From NCBI GenBank assembly GCA_020161135.1, contig JAIUOB010000001.1, positions 1 to 64,000 of the forward strand: a stretch of DNA of 64,000 nucleotides. The letters run 5' to 3'. Shown here in pieces: positions 9,595 to 18,728 of this stretch (within the stretch, counting starts at the first letter, position 1; the number at the start of each line of letters is the position of its first letter). This stretch comes from Gemmatimonadota bacterium (GTDB lineage: Bacteria; Gemmatimonadota; Gemmatimonadetes; Gemmatimonadales; Gemmatimonadaceae). The notes under the pieces are model-generated. The model worked only from the letters and a program-made list of their open reading frames with translations. It was not told the origin of the DNA and made no database searches. Both the position numbers and the translations under genes were made by a program.

Positions 9595-11925
9595 ATGCTC
9601 CGCACTCTGCTGTCCGCACTCCTGTTCGCTGTCGTCCCCGTTCTCGCACTGCACGCGCAGACCGCGCCTACCGGCGTCATCACCGGCCGCGTCGTGGCCG
9701 CCGTCACCGAGGCGCCGCTCGCCGGCGCCATCGTGACCCTGGCCGACCCGGCCGCCGCGGCCGCCGGCACCGGGGCCACCACCACCCGCACCGACTCGTC
9801 CGGGCGCTTCACGCTGCGCGACGTCCCCGTCGGCATCGCGCGCCTCACCGTGCGCCTGGTGGGCTACACCGCGGCCATTCGCGGCGACATCGCCATTTCG
9901 CCATTCAAGCCCGCCGAAGTGACCATCACGCTCGAGCCGGCGCGCGTGCAGCTCGAGCAGGTGACCGTGCGCCCGGATGCCTTCCCCGCGGTTCCGGCCG
10001 CGTCGACACCGGTCTCCACCCAGCGCTACGACGCCGAGGAGGTGCGGCGCCAGCCTGGCGCGCAGGAGGACGTGCTCCGCGCCATCTCCATCGCGCCCGG
10101 TGTCGGCGTCACGAGCCCAGCACGCAACGATCTCGTCGTGCGCGGCGGCGCGCCGGCCGAGAACCTGTTCGTCATCGACAACATCGAAGTGCCGAACATC
10201 AATCACTTCGGCTCGCAAGGCTCCACGGGCGGTCCCATCTCACTCATTAACGTGCGCTTCGTGGAGAATGCCGCCATCAGCGCCGGCGGATACGGCGTGC
10301 GCCTGGGCGACCGCACCTCGTCGGCCACCACCATCACGCTGCGCGAGGGCAATCGCGAGCGCGTCGCCGGCGAGGTGAACGTGGCCGCCACGCAGGTGGG
10401 CGCCGTCATCGAGGGGCCCATCAGCCGCAACGCCACCTTCCTCGCGAACGTGCGGCAGAGTTACCTCGACCTGCTCTTCAAGGCCATCGGCCTCAGCTTC
10501 ATTCCCAGCTACACCGATGCCACCGCGAAGCTCGCGTGGCGCCCCACCGCGCGCGATGCACTCTCCTTCCTCGTCATCGGCGCGCGCGGCACGGTCACCT
10601 TCGACAACGACACCGACTCCGCCCGCGTGAACAACGCGCAGGTCCTGGCCCCCACGCAGACCCAGTACTTCAGCGGCCTGACCTGGAAGCGCCTCGTGAC
10701 GCGCGGCGTGCTCACCACCACCCTGGCCCGCACCGAGACGCGCTACCGCAGCGCGCAGCGCGACTCGCTGCTGATGCCGGTGTTCGAGAGCCGCTCGCGC
10801 GAAGGCGAGAGCACGCTGCGCACCGATGCGACGTGGGCGCTCACGCCCGCACTGGAGCTCGAGGCCGGCACGGTGTGGAAGTACGCGGACGCGCTCCGCT
10901 TCGACGCGACGCTCGCCGGTATCGCACGGCGCGATAACCTCGGCGCACCGCGCCCCTTGCGCGTCGACACGACGTTCCGCGCGCTGCGCAACGGCACGTA
11001 CGCGCAACTGGCCTGGCGGGTCCACCCGGCGCTGCGGGTCACGGGCGGCCTGCGCCACGACTGGTACGACTTCCTTGGCGGCGCGACGCGGTTCACGCCA
11101 CGCGGCAGCGTCGCCCTGCAACTCGACGCGCGCACGACGCTCAGCGTGGCCGGCGGGCGGTACTGGCAGCCACCCAGCTACATCTGGCTCATCGGCGCGC
11201 CCCAGAACGCCGCCACGCTGCGCCCATTCCGCGCCGACCATCTCGTCGCGGGCGTCTCGCGCGTCATCGCCCCCGAGCTCAAGGTCCAGCTCGAGGTGTA
11301 CGCCAAGCGCTACGGTGACTATCCCGTGCGCCCGTGGCGGCCGCAGGCGGTGTTCAGCCCGAGCGGCTTCGACGACGTCACGACCGACATCCCCTTCGGC
11401 CTCGAACCGCTTGCCTCGACGGGCACGGGCGACGCCCGGGGTGTCGAGCTGTTCGCGCAGAAGAAGCTGGGCGCGACGCCGTGGTACGGACAGCTCGCCG
11501 TGAGCTGGAACCGCACACGCACCACGGCGCTCGACGGCATCGCACGTCGTGGCGCCTTCGACACGCCATGGCTCGGCAACCTCGTGCTCGGCTGGCGGCC
11601 CAACGCGCGGTGGGAGCTCGCCACGCGCATCCGCGCCGGTAGCGGTGCGCCGTACACGCCGTTCGTCGAAGCGGGCGCGTCGGCCGGCACCCTCGATTTC
11701 ACGCGCGCCAACGGTGAACGGCTTGCGCCGTTCTTTGCCGCCGACGTGCGCATCGACCGGCGATGGCTGCTGCGGGGGCGTCAGCTCATTGGCTTCATCG
11801 ACCTGCAGAACGCCACCAACCGGGAGAACGAGGCGCCGCCCAGTTGGGACCTGCGCGCCCTCCGCGTGCGGCGCGAGACGAGCATCGGCCTCCTCCCCTC
11901 GATCGGCCTCAACCTCGAGTTCTAG
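9595..11925 (+). CDS. TonB-dependent receptor with carboxypeptidase-like N-terminal domain
   Basis: The 776-residue product has a signal peptide (LLFAVVPVLALHAQ) and a CarboxypepD_reg-like beta-sandwich (about residues 30-115, with GVITGRVV and GRFTLRDVP). A plug domain follows (about 135-245; LVVRGGAPAENLFVIDNIEV), then a C-terminal beta-barrel of about 530 residues ending in the aromatic-terminated NLEF expected of outer-membrane barrels. Such proteins import siderophores, vitamins or glycans using TonB energy; the substrate cannot be read from sequence. The gene follows kdpE in the same direction after 97 bp and may be separate. Its TAG stop overlaps the stop of the convergent nitrilase gene by 3 nt. 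Confidence 0.9.
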   Translation: MLRTLLSALLFAVVPVLALHAQTAPTGVITGRVVAAVTEAPLAGAIVTLADPAAAAAGTGATTTRTDSSGRFTLRDVPVGIARLTVRLVGYTAAIRGDIAISPFKPAEVTITLEPARVQLEQVTVRPDAFPAVPAASTPVSTQRYDAEEVRRQPGAQEDVLRAISIAPGVGVTSPARNDLVVRGGAPAENLFVIDNIEVPNINHFGSQGSTGGPISLINVRFVENAAISAGGYGVRLGDRTSSATTITLREGNRERVAGEVNVAATQVGAVIEGPISRNATFLANVRQSYLDLLFKAIGLSFIPSYTDATAKLAWRPTARDALSFLVIGARGTVTFDNDTDSARVNNAQVLAPTQTQYFSGLTWKRLVTRGVLTTTLARTETRYRSAQRDSLLMPVFESRSREGESTLRTDATWALTPALELEAGTVWKYADALRFDATLAGIARRDNLGAPRPLRVDTTFRALRNGTYAQLAWRVHPALRVTGGLRHDWYDFLGGATRFTPRGSVALQLDARTTLSVAGGRYWQPPSYIWLIGAPQNAATLRPFRADHLVAGVSRVIAPELKVQLEVYAKRYGDYPVRPWRPQAVFSPSGFDDVTTDIPFGLEPLASTGTGDARGVELFAQKKLGATPWYGQLAVSWNRTRTTALDGIARRGAFDTPWLGNLVLGWRPNARWELATRIRAGSGAPYTPFVEAGASAGTLDFTRANGERLAPFFAADVRIDRRWLLRGRQLIGFIDLQNATNRENEAPPSWDLRALRVRRETSIGLLPSIGLNLEF

Positions 11926-12890
11926 CCGTCTCTCGGCGGCTGGGCGCCCGGTGCGGACGAGGTCCCGTCGTACCGCACCGCGCGCATCGGCTGCTCGTTG
12001 ACGTGCAGCGAGAAGACATCGGGACGCGCATAGTGCCCCACCACGTCGAGATCGTACTTCCCCTGCGACAGTGCACCCACGTCGACGTCGGCCACGAGCA
12101 CCCCTGACGCGTGGTACAACGGGCCCGCCAGCACCTCGCCCAGCGGTGACACGATGCAACTGCCGCCGCGGATGAGCACCGTGTCGGGCGCCTCGCCCTG
12201 CATGGGGTGGTAGTCGGCCGGATAGTCGCCGCGCACCGCGTGCTGGCAGGCGCAGAGCACGATGCAGCGCCCCTCCACGGCGATGTGCCGCATGGTCGCG
12301 TGCCACACGTCGCGGTCGTCCACGGTGGGCGCGCAGTAGAGTTCGATTCCCTTGCCGTACATCGCGAGCCGCAACTGCGGCATGTAGTTCTCCCAGCAGA
12401 TCACCGCCCCGAGCTTCCCGAGCGACGTCGACAGCACCGGCATCGTCGAGCCGTCGCCGAAGCCCCACACGATGCGCTCCATCGCGGTGGGCATGAGCTT
12501 GCGGTGCGTGCCGAGGAGCGCGCCGTCCGGGCCGAAGAACAGCACCGTGCAGTACAGCGTGCCCCCGTCGCGTTCGATGACGCCGATGACGAGATGCACC
12601 GCATGAGCGCGCGCGATCGCGCCCAGCGCATCGCAGGTCGGCCCCGGCACGTCGACGCTGCTGTCATGGTAGCGCTGGAACCACTGGCGTCCCTCGGGCG
12701 TGCGGCTCCCCACATGCGCCCCGAACGTGATCCCCTTGGGATACGCCGACAGGAACGCCTCGGGGAACACCACCAACTGCGCCCCCTGCGCCGCCGCCTC
12801 CGCCGTGCGCGACGCGACCTTCGCCACGGTCGCCTCGCGATCGAACGCCACCGGCGCGTCCTGCACCACCGCCACACGCACGGCGCTCAT
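11922..12890 (-). CDS. Nitrilase / carbon-nitrogen hydrolase
   Basis: This 322-residue nitrilase-superfamily enzyme shows the whole catalytic triad: Glu44 in VFPEAF, Lys131 in GTHRKLMPT and Cys165 in AVICWENYMP. The family hydrolyses nitriles or amides to acids plus ammonia. The HRKLMPT and CWENYMP signatures place it with true nitrilases (aryl, aliphatic or cyanoalanine type) rather than with amidases, which is family knowledge. The chosen ATG (12888-12890) overlaps the stop of the upstream gamma-glutamyltransferase by 3-4 nt, so the two are translationally coupled. It lacks a signal peptide and should be cytoplasmic. Its stop overlaps the TonB-receptor stop. Confidence 0.9.
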   Translation of the reverse strand: MSAVRVAVVQDAPVAFDREATVAKVASRTAEAAAQGAQLVVFPEAFLSAYPKGITFGAHVGSRTPEGRQWFQRYHDSSVDVPGPTCDALGAIARAHAVHLVIGVIERDGGTLYCTVLFFGPDGALLGTHRKLMPTAMERIVWGFGDGSTMPVLSTSLGKLGAVICWENYMPQLRLAMYGKGIELYCAPTVDDRDVWHATMRHIAVEGRCIVLCACQHAVRGDYPADYHPMQGEAPDTVLIRGGSCIVSPLGEVLAGPLYHASGVLVADVDVGALSQGKYDLDVVGHYARPDVFSLHVNEQPMRAVRYDGTSSAPGAQPPRDG

Positions 12891-14623
12891 CGGCGTGCCC
12901 TCGCGGGTGCGGCCGGTGGCAACTCGGCGATCGCGGCCCCGTCCTTGCGCGGATCGCTCGCCCCCGCGTTGAGCCTCGTGCGCAGGTTGCGCTGCACCGC
13001 CTGCCCCGCCCCCATGCGCGTGCTCGAGAAGTCGCCACGCATGACCGGCACGTGCCCCATGGCGGCCAGCGAGTCCCGCACGGCCTTCGCGATGCGCGCT
13101 TCGAAGTTCACGTCGCACCCCGGGAAGGTCTCCTTCGAGAAGCGCGGCACGTCGAGGGCACCCTGGATGTTCATGCCGTGGTCGACGATGTTCGACACGA
13201 ACTGCGCATGCGCCTGCGCCTGGTTCCAACCGCCCATGATGCCGAACGCGATCTTGAGGTCGCCCTGCTCCATGAACGCCGGGATGATCGTGTGCAGCGG
13301 CCGCTTGCGCCCCGCCAGCACGTTCGGACTCGCCGCATCGAGCGTGAACCCGCCGCCGCGATTGTGCCACACGAAACCGGTGCCGTCGGCCACGAGGCCG
13401 GCCCCGAATCCCACCGTGCTGTAGTTGCTCTGGATGAGCGAGACGATGTTCCCCGCCCGATCGACCACGCTGAGATACGTCGTGCCGTTGTCCGTCGCCG
13501 TGGGCTTCCCGGCCGGCACATCACAGGTGGCGCGATCCGGCTTGATGAGCGCGGCCCGCTGCGCGGCGTACGCCTTCGAGCCCATCGCCGCGACCGGAAT
13601 GCTGGCGAAGCGTGGATCGCCGTCGTAGCGCTGCATGTCCGCGTAGGCGAGCTTCTTCGCCTCGATCATGCGATGCAGCGCCGCCACCGAGTTGTGCCCG
13701 AGCGCACCCATCGGGAACGTCTCCATGATGTTGAGCATCTCCAGCGCCGCGATGCCCTGCCCGTTCGGCGGCAGCTCGTACACCGTCCAGCCGCGATACG
13801 TTGTCGACAGCGGCGTCACCCACTCGACGTCGTACTCGGCCAGGTCGGCTGCGGTCATCGTGCCGCCGTACCGCGCACTGCTCGCCAGCAGCTTCCTCGC
13901 GATGGCGCCCGTGTAGAAGTCCTGCGCGCCGCGCGTCGCGATCTGCCGATAGCTCCACGCGAGCTCGGGGTTGCGGAAGATGTCGCCCACCGCCGGCGCC
14001 TTGTCACCGGGCAGGAAGGTGCGCGCCGTGAGGGCGTCCTCCCGGAGAATGCGCTCGCTGTCTTTCCAGTACACGCTCACCACCTCGCCCACCGGAAAGC
14101 CCTGCTCGGCGTGCTGGATGACCGGCGCGAGCACCCGCGACAGGGGCAGCGTGCCGAAGCGCGCATGCAGCGCCCCCCAGCCCTTCACCGCGCCGGGCAC
14201 CGTGACGGTGTTGATCCCGCGCGACGGCATGGTGGTGATCCCCTTCGCGCGCAGCGCCTCGGCCGTGAGCCCCCGGGGTGCCCATCCCGACGCGTTGAGC
14301 CCGTACAGCTTTCCCGTCTTCGCTTCGTAGACGATGGCAAACAGGTCGCCACCGATGCCGTCGTTCATCGGCGCCACGAGCCCCATCATCGCGTTCGTGG
14401 CGATCGCAGCGTCCACCGCACTCCCGCCTGCCTCGAGAATGCGCGCGCCCACCTGAGACGCCAGCACACTCTCGCTCGCGACGATGCCGAGCGTGGACTG
14501 CACCATCGAGCGCGATTGCGAGCGATCCTGCGCGGCAAGATGCGCCGGCAGCGCGACGATGAGCGTCGCGCCGGCCACCCACGCACGCGGCGGCACACGG
14601 TGAACCATCAGGCGGGAGAGCAT
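12887..14623 (-). CDS. ggt: Gamma-glutamyltransferase (glutathione hydrolase)
   Basis: This 578-residue Ntn-hydrolase precursor has a signal peptide (ATLIVALPAHLAAQ). GGT cleaves itself in front of a threonine that becomes the nucleophile: here Thr381 in DNGTTYLSVVD, matching Thr391 of the E. coli enzyme. Other signatures are GGSAVDAAIA, MNDGIGGD, PNGQG and the small-subunit NIVSLIQSNYS. The enzyme removes gamma-glutamyl groups from glutathione and related amides in the periplasm. The following nitrilase gene overlaps its stop, hinting that both act on nitrogen-bearing substrates; that link is inference. The start ATG is at 14621-14623, opening a 158-bp divergent promoter region shared with the YfcC-like gene. 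Confidence 0.94.
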   Translation of the reverse strand: MLSRLMVHRVPPRAWVAGATLIVALPAHLAAQDRSQSRSMVQSTLGIVASESVLASQVGARILEAGGSAVDAAIATNAMMGLVAPMNDGIGGDLFAIVYEAKTGKLYGLNASGWAPRGLTAEALRAKGITTMPSRGINTVTVPGAVKGWGALHARFGTLPLSRVLAPVIQHAEQGFPVGEVVSVYWKDSERILREDALTARTFLPGDKAPAVGDIFRNPELAWSYRQIATRGAQDFYTGAIARKLLASSARYGGTMTAADLAEYDVEWVTPLSTTYRGWTVYELPPNGQGIAALEMLNIMETFPMGALGHNSVAALHRMIEAKKLAYADMQRYDGDPRFASIPVAAMGSKAYAAQRAALIKPDRATCDVPAGKPTATDNGTTYLSVVDRAGNIVSLIQSNYSTVGFGAGLVADGTGFVWHNRGGGFTLDAASPNVLAGRKRPLHTIIPAFMEQGDLKIAFGIMGGWNQAQAHAQFVSNIVDHGMNIQGALDVPRFSKETFPGCDVNFEARIAKAVRDSLAAMGHVPVMRGDFSSTRMGAGQAVQRNLRTRLNAGASDPRKDGAAIAELPPAAPARARR

Positions 14624-14781
14624 ACAGGACTCCGGAGGGGCAGAACGGACCGCGCGCAGCGTGCGCGACGCGGGCCAGGAGGCAGCACCCGCGATGCCAA
14701 GTATGGCGGCGCGCTCGGTCGGCCGCGACAGCCCGGGCCTGCCCGCCGCGCAGCCCTACCGGCTGCACCGCATATTCGAGC
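14624..14781. promoter_or_regulatory. Divergent promoter region, ggt / yfcC-like carrier
   Basis: These 158 bp separate two divergently read genes and must carry both promoters. On the minus side a GGAG run near 14630-14638 is on the wrong strand to serve as a ribosome site for ggt. I could not find convincing -35/-10 pairs by eye. The part near 14770 (GCATATTCGAG) is the only A/T-enriched patch. Confidence 0.3.
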
Positions 14782-16152
14782 ATGACGACCGCGCGACGAC
14801 GCCTGACACTGCCGCATCCGTTCCTGCTGCTCATGGGCGGCGTCGCGGTCGCGGCCCTCCTCACCTGGCTGCTCCCCGCGGGCGTCTTCACGCGACATCC
14901 CGACACCGCGTCCGGCCGCGACGTGGTCGTGCCGGGGAGCTACCACCAGGTCGCGGCCACGCCCGTCGGTCCCGTCGCGGCGGTGCTGGCAATCCCCCGC
15001 GGCATCGCCAGCGGCGTCGATGTCGTGCTCGTCGTGCTCATCGCCGGCGGTGCCTTCGGCCTGCTCGATCGCACCGGTGCCCTGCGGCGGCTCGTGGGTG
15101 TCCTGGGAGATCGCGCGCGCCATCCGCGACTGGTACTGGCCGGCGTGACCATCGCCTTCACCGCGCTGGGCGCCCTCGAGAATCTGCATGAGGAGATCAT
15201 TGCCCTCGTGCCGGTGTTGCTCCTGCTCGCGCGTCGTGTCGGCTATGGACCGTTCACCGCACTGTCGATGAGTCTCGGCGCTGCGGTCGTGGGATCGGCG
15301 TTCGGCCCCACCAATCCGTTCCAGAGTGGCATCGCACTGCGTTTCGCCGAACTGCCGCCCATGAGCCACCCGGCACTCCGCGTGGGCATGCTGGTGGCGG
15401 CGACGGCCCTCTGGGTGGCGTACACGTTGCTGGTCGCCACGCGCACCGATCGCGCGGCCGCCGCGTCGTCCGCGTCCACGACAACGCCGTCGACGATCGA
15501 GGACGCCATGACGCCGACAGGCTCGCTGCGCCGTGACCTGTTGCTGCTCGCCGTCACGCTCGCACCGTTCGGCCCGTACGTGTATGGCGTGCTGCGGCTC
15601 GACTGGGGCTTCCACGAACTGTCGGCCCTCTTCCTCGTCGCGGGGCTGCTGGTGGCAGCGCTCTCGGGGCGCGCACCCTCCGACGCCGCACGCGAGTATC
15701 TCGCGAGCATGGAGCCCATGCTCGCGCCGGCCCTCTACATCGGTGTCGCACGCGGCATCAGTCTCGTGCTCACCGAGGGGCAGGTCATCGACACCATCGT
15801 CAACGGGCTTGCGACGCCGCTGCGCGACGCGCCCCCCGTGGCGGCGGCGCTCCTCATGATCCCGGTGCAGGCGGTGCTGCACCTGCCCGTCTCCTCGGTG
15901 AGCGGCCAGGCAGTGCTCACCATGCCGATCATGGCACCGCTCTGCGACCTGCTGCACATCGGGCGGGATGCTGCGGTCATCGCCTTCCAGGTGGGCGCGG
16001 GTCTCACCGATCATCTCGTGCCCACCAATGGCGCCCTGCTCGCCATGCTCGGCCTCGCCGGCGTCGACTACGGACGGTGGCTGCGCTTTGTCGTACCCGG
16101 CGTCCTGCTCGTCGCGCTCGTGGGCGTGGCCGGCATCCTCGTGGTGGCGTGA
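14782..16152 (+). CDS. YfcC-family (DcuC-like) membrane carrier
   Basis: The 456-residue polytopic membrane protein has about 11-12 spans. It opens with HPFLLLMGGVAVAALLTWLLPAGVF, the N-terminal pattern of the YfcC/DcuC carrier family (PF03606); this region normally ends in PAG. Further family motifs are FTALGALENLHEEIIALVPV, GSAFGPTNPFQSGIA and a second-half repeat NGALLAMLGLAGVDYGRW. Members carry C4-dicarboxylates or amino acids in the inner membrane; the substrate here is unknown. It is transcribed away from ggt, and the neighbouring ggt, nitrilase and gabD genes suggest an amino-acid or gamma-glutamyl-type substrate, which is inference. Confidence 0.85.
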   Translation: MTTARRRLTLPHPFLLLMGGVAVAALLTWLLPAGVFTRHPDTASGRDVVVPGSYHQVAATPVGPVAAVLAIPRGIASGVDVVLVVLIAGGAFGLLDRTGALRRLVGVLGDRARHPRLVLAGVTIAFTALGALENLHEEIIALVPVLLLLARRVGYGPFTALSMSLGAAVVGSAFGPTNPFQSGIALRFAELPPMSHPALRVGMLVAATALWVAYTLLVATRTDRAAAASSASTTTPSTIEDAMTPTGSLRRDLLLLAVTLAPFGPYVYGVLRLDWGFHELSALFLVAGLLVAALSGRAPSDAAREYLASMEPMLAPALYIGVARGISLVLTEGQVIDTIVNGLATPLRDAPPVAAALLMIPVQAVLHLPVSSVSGQAVLTMPIMAPLCDLLHIGRDAAVIAFQVGAGLTDHLVPTNGALLAMLGLAGVDYGRWLRFVVPGVLLVALVGVAGILVVA

Positions 16153-16156
16153 CCCG

Positions 16157-16174
16157 CTGAGCGCCCGCGCTCAG
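16157..16174. terminator. Bidirectional hairpin between convergent genes
   Basis: CTGAGCGC (16157-16164) and GCGCTCAG (16167-16174) form a perfect 8-bp stem with a minimal loop. It sits exactly between the stop of the YfcC-like gene (16152) and the stop of the gabD-like gene (16171, which it overlaps). Symmetry lets it act on both strands. There is no T-tract. Confidence 0.5.
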
Positions 16175-17634
16175 ATCCCGCCGAAGTTGAGGTACTTGAG
16201 CTCCTCGTACGCCTCCATGCCGTGCCGCGAGCCCTCGCGGCCAAAGCCCGAGTGCTTCACGCCGCCGAACGGTGCCACCTCGGTTCCCAGGCGCACGTCG
16301 TTGATGCCCACCATGCCGCTCTCGAGCGCCTCCGCCACGCGCCAGCAGCGTCCGATGTCGCGGCTGTAGAGATAGGCGGCCAGACCGTACTCGGTGGCAT
16401 TCGCCATCGCGACGGCCTCCGCCTCGGTGTGAAAGCGGAACACCGGGGCCACTGGTCCGAACACCTCTTCTTTCGCGAGCCGCATGGCCGGCGTGGCGTC
16501 ACGCAGCACGGTGGGCGCGTAGAACAGGCCACCCCGCGCCTCGCCGCCCGTGACCACCGACGCGCCCTGCGACACGGCGTCGGCCACCAGCGTCTGCACC
16601 TTTTCGAGGGCACGCGCATGAATGAGCGGCCCGACCTGCGCGCGCTCGTCCAGCCCGTCGCCGCTGCGCAGCGCGGCCACCCGCGCGGCGAGTCGCTCCA
16701 CGAACGCGTCGTGCACCGCCGCCTGCACATAGATGCGGTTCACGCAGACGCACGTCTGCCCCGTGTTGCGGAACTTCGATGCGATCGCCCCATCGACTGC
16801 GGGGTCGAGATCGGCATCGTCGAAGACCAGGAACGGCGCGTTGCCGCCCAGCTCGAGTGACAAGCGCGTGAGGTTGGGCGCGCACTGCGCCATGAGCCGC
16901 TTCCCCACCGCGGTGGATCCGGTGAAGGACAGCTTGCGCACGCGCACATCGGCGCACAACGCCTCGCCGATCCCCGCCGCGTCGGACGATGGCACGACAT
17001 TCAGCACACCTGCCGGTACCCCGGCCCGCTCGGCCAGCACCGCCAGTGCGAGCGCCGTGAGGGGCGTTTCGGCGGCCGGCTTGAGCACCACGGTGCATCC
17101 GGCCGCGAGTGCCGGCGCCACCTTTCGCGTGACCATGGCCAACGGGAAGTTCCACGGGGTGATGGCCGCGGACACGCCCACGGGCTGCCGGATCACCACG
17201 ATGCGACGGTCGGCCGACGGCGCCGGGATCGTGTCGCCGTACGCGCGCCGCGCCTCCTCGGCGAACCACGCGACGAACGCCGCACCGTACGCTACCTCGC
17301 CGCGACTCTCGGCGATCACCTTGCCCGACTCGTGCGTCATGAGTCGCGCCAGTGGCTCCGTGTGTGCGACGATGGCCGCATGCCAGTCGTGCAACGCCTG
17401 TGCGCGCTGCGCCGCCGTGCGGGCGCGCCACGCCGGCCACGCCTGCTGCGCCGCCGTCACCGCTTCGTCGACATCGTGCGGCGTACAGTCCGCCACATCG
17501 GCCAGGTGCGCGCCCGTCGCCGGCCGATGCACCGCAAACGTCCGCCCGCTGTGCGCGGCGCGCCAGGCACCGCCGATCCACGTCTGCGCGCCCCGCCCGG
17601 GGAGCAGCGCCAAGTCATCATGGAAGTCGCTCAT
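16171..17634 (-). CDS. gabD: NAD(P)-dependent succinate-semialdehyde dehydrogenase family protein
   Basis: This is a 487-residue aldehyde dehydrogenase; E. coli GabD has 482. The catalytic cysteine is Cys295 in NTGQTCVCVNR, the general base is Glu261 in LELGGNAPF, and the cofactor loop is FTGSTAVGKRL (residues 238-248). TPWNFPLAMVTRKVAPALAAG is the usual substrate/cofactor segment. The NTGQTCVCVNR form is typical of GabD-type enzymes, which oxidise succinate semialdehyde to succinate in GABA degradation. Related semialdehydes cannot be excluded. The start is the ATG at 17632-17634, giving MSDFHDDL. It is divergent from the P-loop ATPase gene, 63 bp away. Confidence 0.88.
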   Translation of the reverse strand: MSDFHDDLALLPGRGAQTWIGGAWRAAHSGRTFAVHRPATGAHLADVADCTPHDVDEAVTAAQQAWPAWRARTAAQRAQALHDWHAAIVAHTEPLARLMTHESGKVIAESRGEVAYGAAFVAWFAEEARRAYGDTIPAPSADRRIVVIRQPVGVSAAITPWNFPLAMVTRKVAPALAAGCTVVLKPAAETPLTALALAVLAERAGVPAGVLNVVPSSDAAGIGEALCADVRVRKLSFTGSTAVGKRLMAQCAPNLTRLSLELGGNAPFLVFDDADLDPAVDGAIASKFRNTGQTCVCVNRIYVQAAVHDAFVERLAARVAALRSGDGLDERAQVGPLIHARALEKVQTLVADAVSQGASVVTGGEARGGLFYAPTVLRDATPAMRLAKEEVFGPVAPVFRFHTEAEAVAMANATEYGLAAYLYSRDIGRCWRVAEALESGMVGINDVRLGTEVAPFGGVKHSGFGREGSRHGMEAYEELKYLNFGGI

Positions 17635-17697
17635 GCCTGCAATTTGCGCGCGGCGCCGCGGTTGTGCGCCCCGCGCGTCCACGCGTTAGCATCCGGT

Positions 17698-18315
17698 GTG
17701 ACTTCCGCCACCTCAGAACTGCTGCCGCTCGACGCGGCCGGGCGCCGCCGACTCAAGGTGGCCTTCGTCGGCACGCACGGGGTCGGCAAGACCACCCTCT
17801 GCTTCGACCTCGCCGCGCAGCTCAAGCGCCTCGACCTCGGCGTCGACATCGTGAAGGAGGTGGCGCGCCGCTGTCCGCTTCCCATCAATGAGGACACCAC
17901 GCTCGACGCGCAGGCGTGGATCCTGCACACGCAGATCGCCGAGGAGATTGCCGCCTGCGCGCAGTACGAGGTCGTCGTGTGCGATCGCTCCGTGCTCGAC
18001 AACTACGCCTATCTCGTCGCGCGCATCGGACGTCGGGCCGAGCTGGACGCCCTCGTGGCGAGATGGGTCACCGGCTACCAGGCGCTGTTCAAGGTGCCCG
18101 TGACCGGCGCGCCCACCTTCGACGGCAAGCGCGCCGTCAGCGTCGGTTTCCAGCAGGAGATCGACCAGATCATCGACGGACTGATCGCCGACTTCGGGGT
18201 CGCCGTGCACCACCTCGACGCCGGCGATCGCGACGGTTGGACGCTGCACGCACTCACCGCGCTCGGCCTTCCCACCCAGCCCCCGCAGATCGACCTGTTC
18301 AGCGCGAGGGGCTGA
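17698..18315 (+). CDS. P-loop ATPase / kinase-like protein (AAA_28, NadR-like)
   Basis: The 205-residue product starts at GTG 17698. A Walker A motif GTHGVGKTT occupies residues 25-33, and a VVVCDRSVLDNYAYLVARIG segment supplies the Asp/Arg pair typical of the NadR-type and nucleoside-kinase-like AAA_28 family. DGWTLHAL near the end lies in the lid region. The protein should bind ATP and may phosphorylate a small molecule, but the substrate is unknown. Frames upstream of this start lie inside the antisense gabD gene and lack family similarity. The 63-bp gap holds both promoters. Confidence 0.75.
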   Translation: MTSATSELLPLDAAGRRRLKVAFVGTHGVGKTTLCFDLAAQLKRLDLGVDIVKEVARRCPLPINEDTTLDAQAWILHTQIAEEIAACAQYEVVVCDRSVLDNYAYLVARIGRRAELDALVARWVTGYQALFKVPVTGAPTFDGKRAVSVGFQQEIDQIIDGLIADFGVAVHHLDAGDRDGWTLHALTALGLPTQPPQIDLFSARG

Positions 18316-18326
18316 GCCAGCCGCAG

Positions 18327-18728
18327 TCAGCGCTGGCCGCGATACAGCAGGTCGATCAGCTCGTCGTACATCTCCGCCGCCTCGTCGGGGCCACGGCGGA
18401 TCGCGTCGGTGGCGCAGTGCTGCAGGTGGTTGCGCATGAGCGCCTTGCTCACCCCGCGCAGCGCCTCCTGTACCGACGCAATCTGCGTGAGGATGTCGGC
18501 ACAGTAGCGATCCTCGGCCACCATCTTCTGCAGGCCGCGCACCTGCCCCTCGATGCGACGCAAGCGACGGGTGTTGCGGGCCTTGATGTCCGCATCCACG
18601 GCCACCGCCTTCCGTGGGCCATCCTCGGCCGTGCGCGCGCAGCCGCACCCGACGTGCGACAACGTGCTGCCGTCCTCGTGGTCGATGGACTGCGGACTTG
18701 CCGGCGATGTCATGTCGGGGTGCCTCAT
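18327..18728 (-). CDS. csoR: CsoR-family copper-sensing repressor
   Basis: The 133-residue all-helical repressor carries the family core [17 protein letters not shown]. It has the Cu(I) site Cys76, His101 and Cys105 (RYC, then HLQHC), the W-X-Y pattern of CsoR. It has an N-terminal extension of about 45 residues with two more cysteines (HVGCGC) that is longer than usual and might bind metal too. The ATG overlaps the copA stop by 4 nt, so it is the last gene of a copZ-copA-csoR operon. It would repress the operon until Cu(I) binds. FrmR/RcnR relatives have different metal ligands, so copper is preferred. Confidence 0.88.
   Translation of the reverse strand: MRHPDMTSPASPQSIDHEDGSTLSHVGCGCARTAEDGPRKAVAVDADIKARNTRRLRRIEGQVRGLQKMVAEDRYCADILTQIASVQEALRGVSKALMRNHLQHCATDAIRRGPDEAAEMYDELIDLLYRGQR

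Noticed and set aside
10240..12468. 742-residue minus-strand frame across the TonB receptor and nitrilase
   Set aside because: Antisense to two well-supported genes; composition is Arg/Ala/Gly/Val noise typical of GC-rich shadows.
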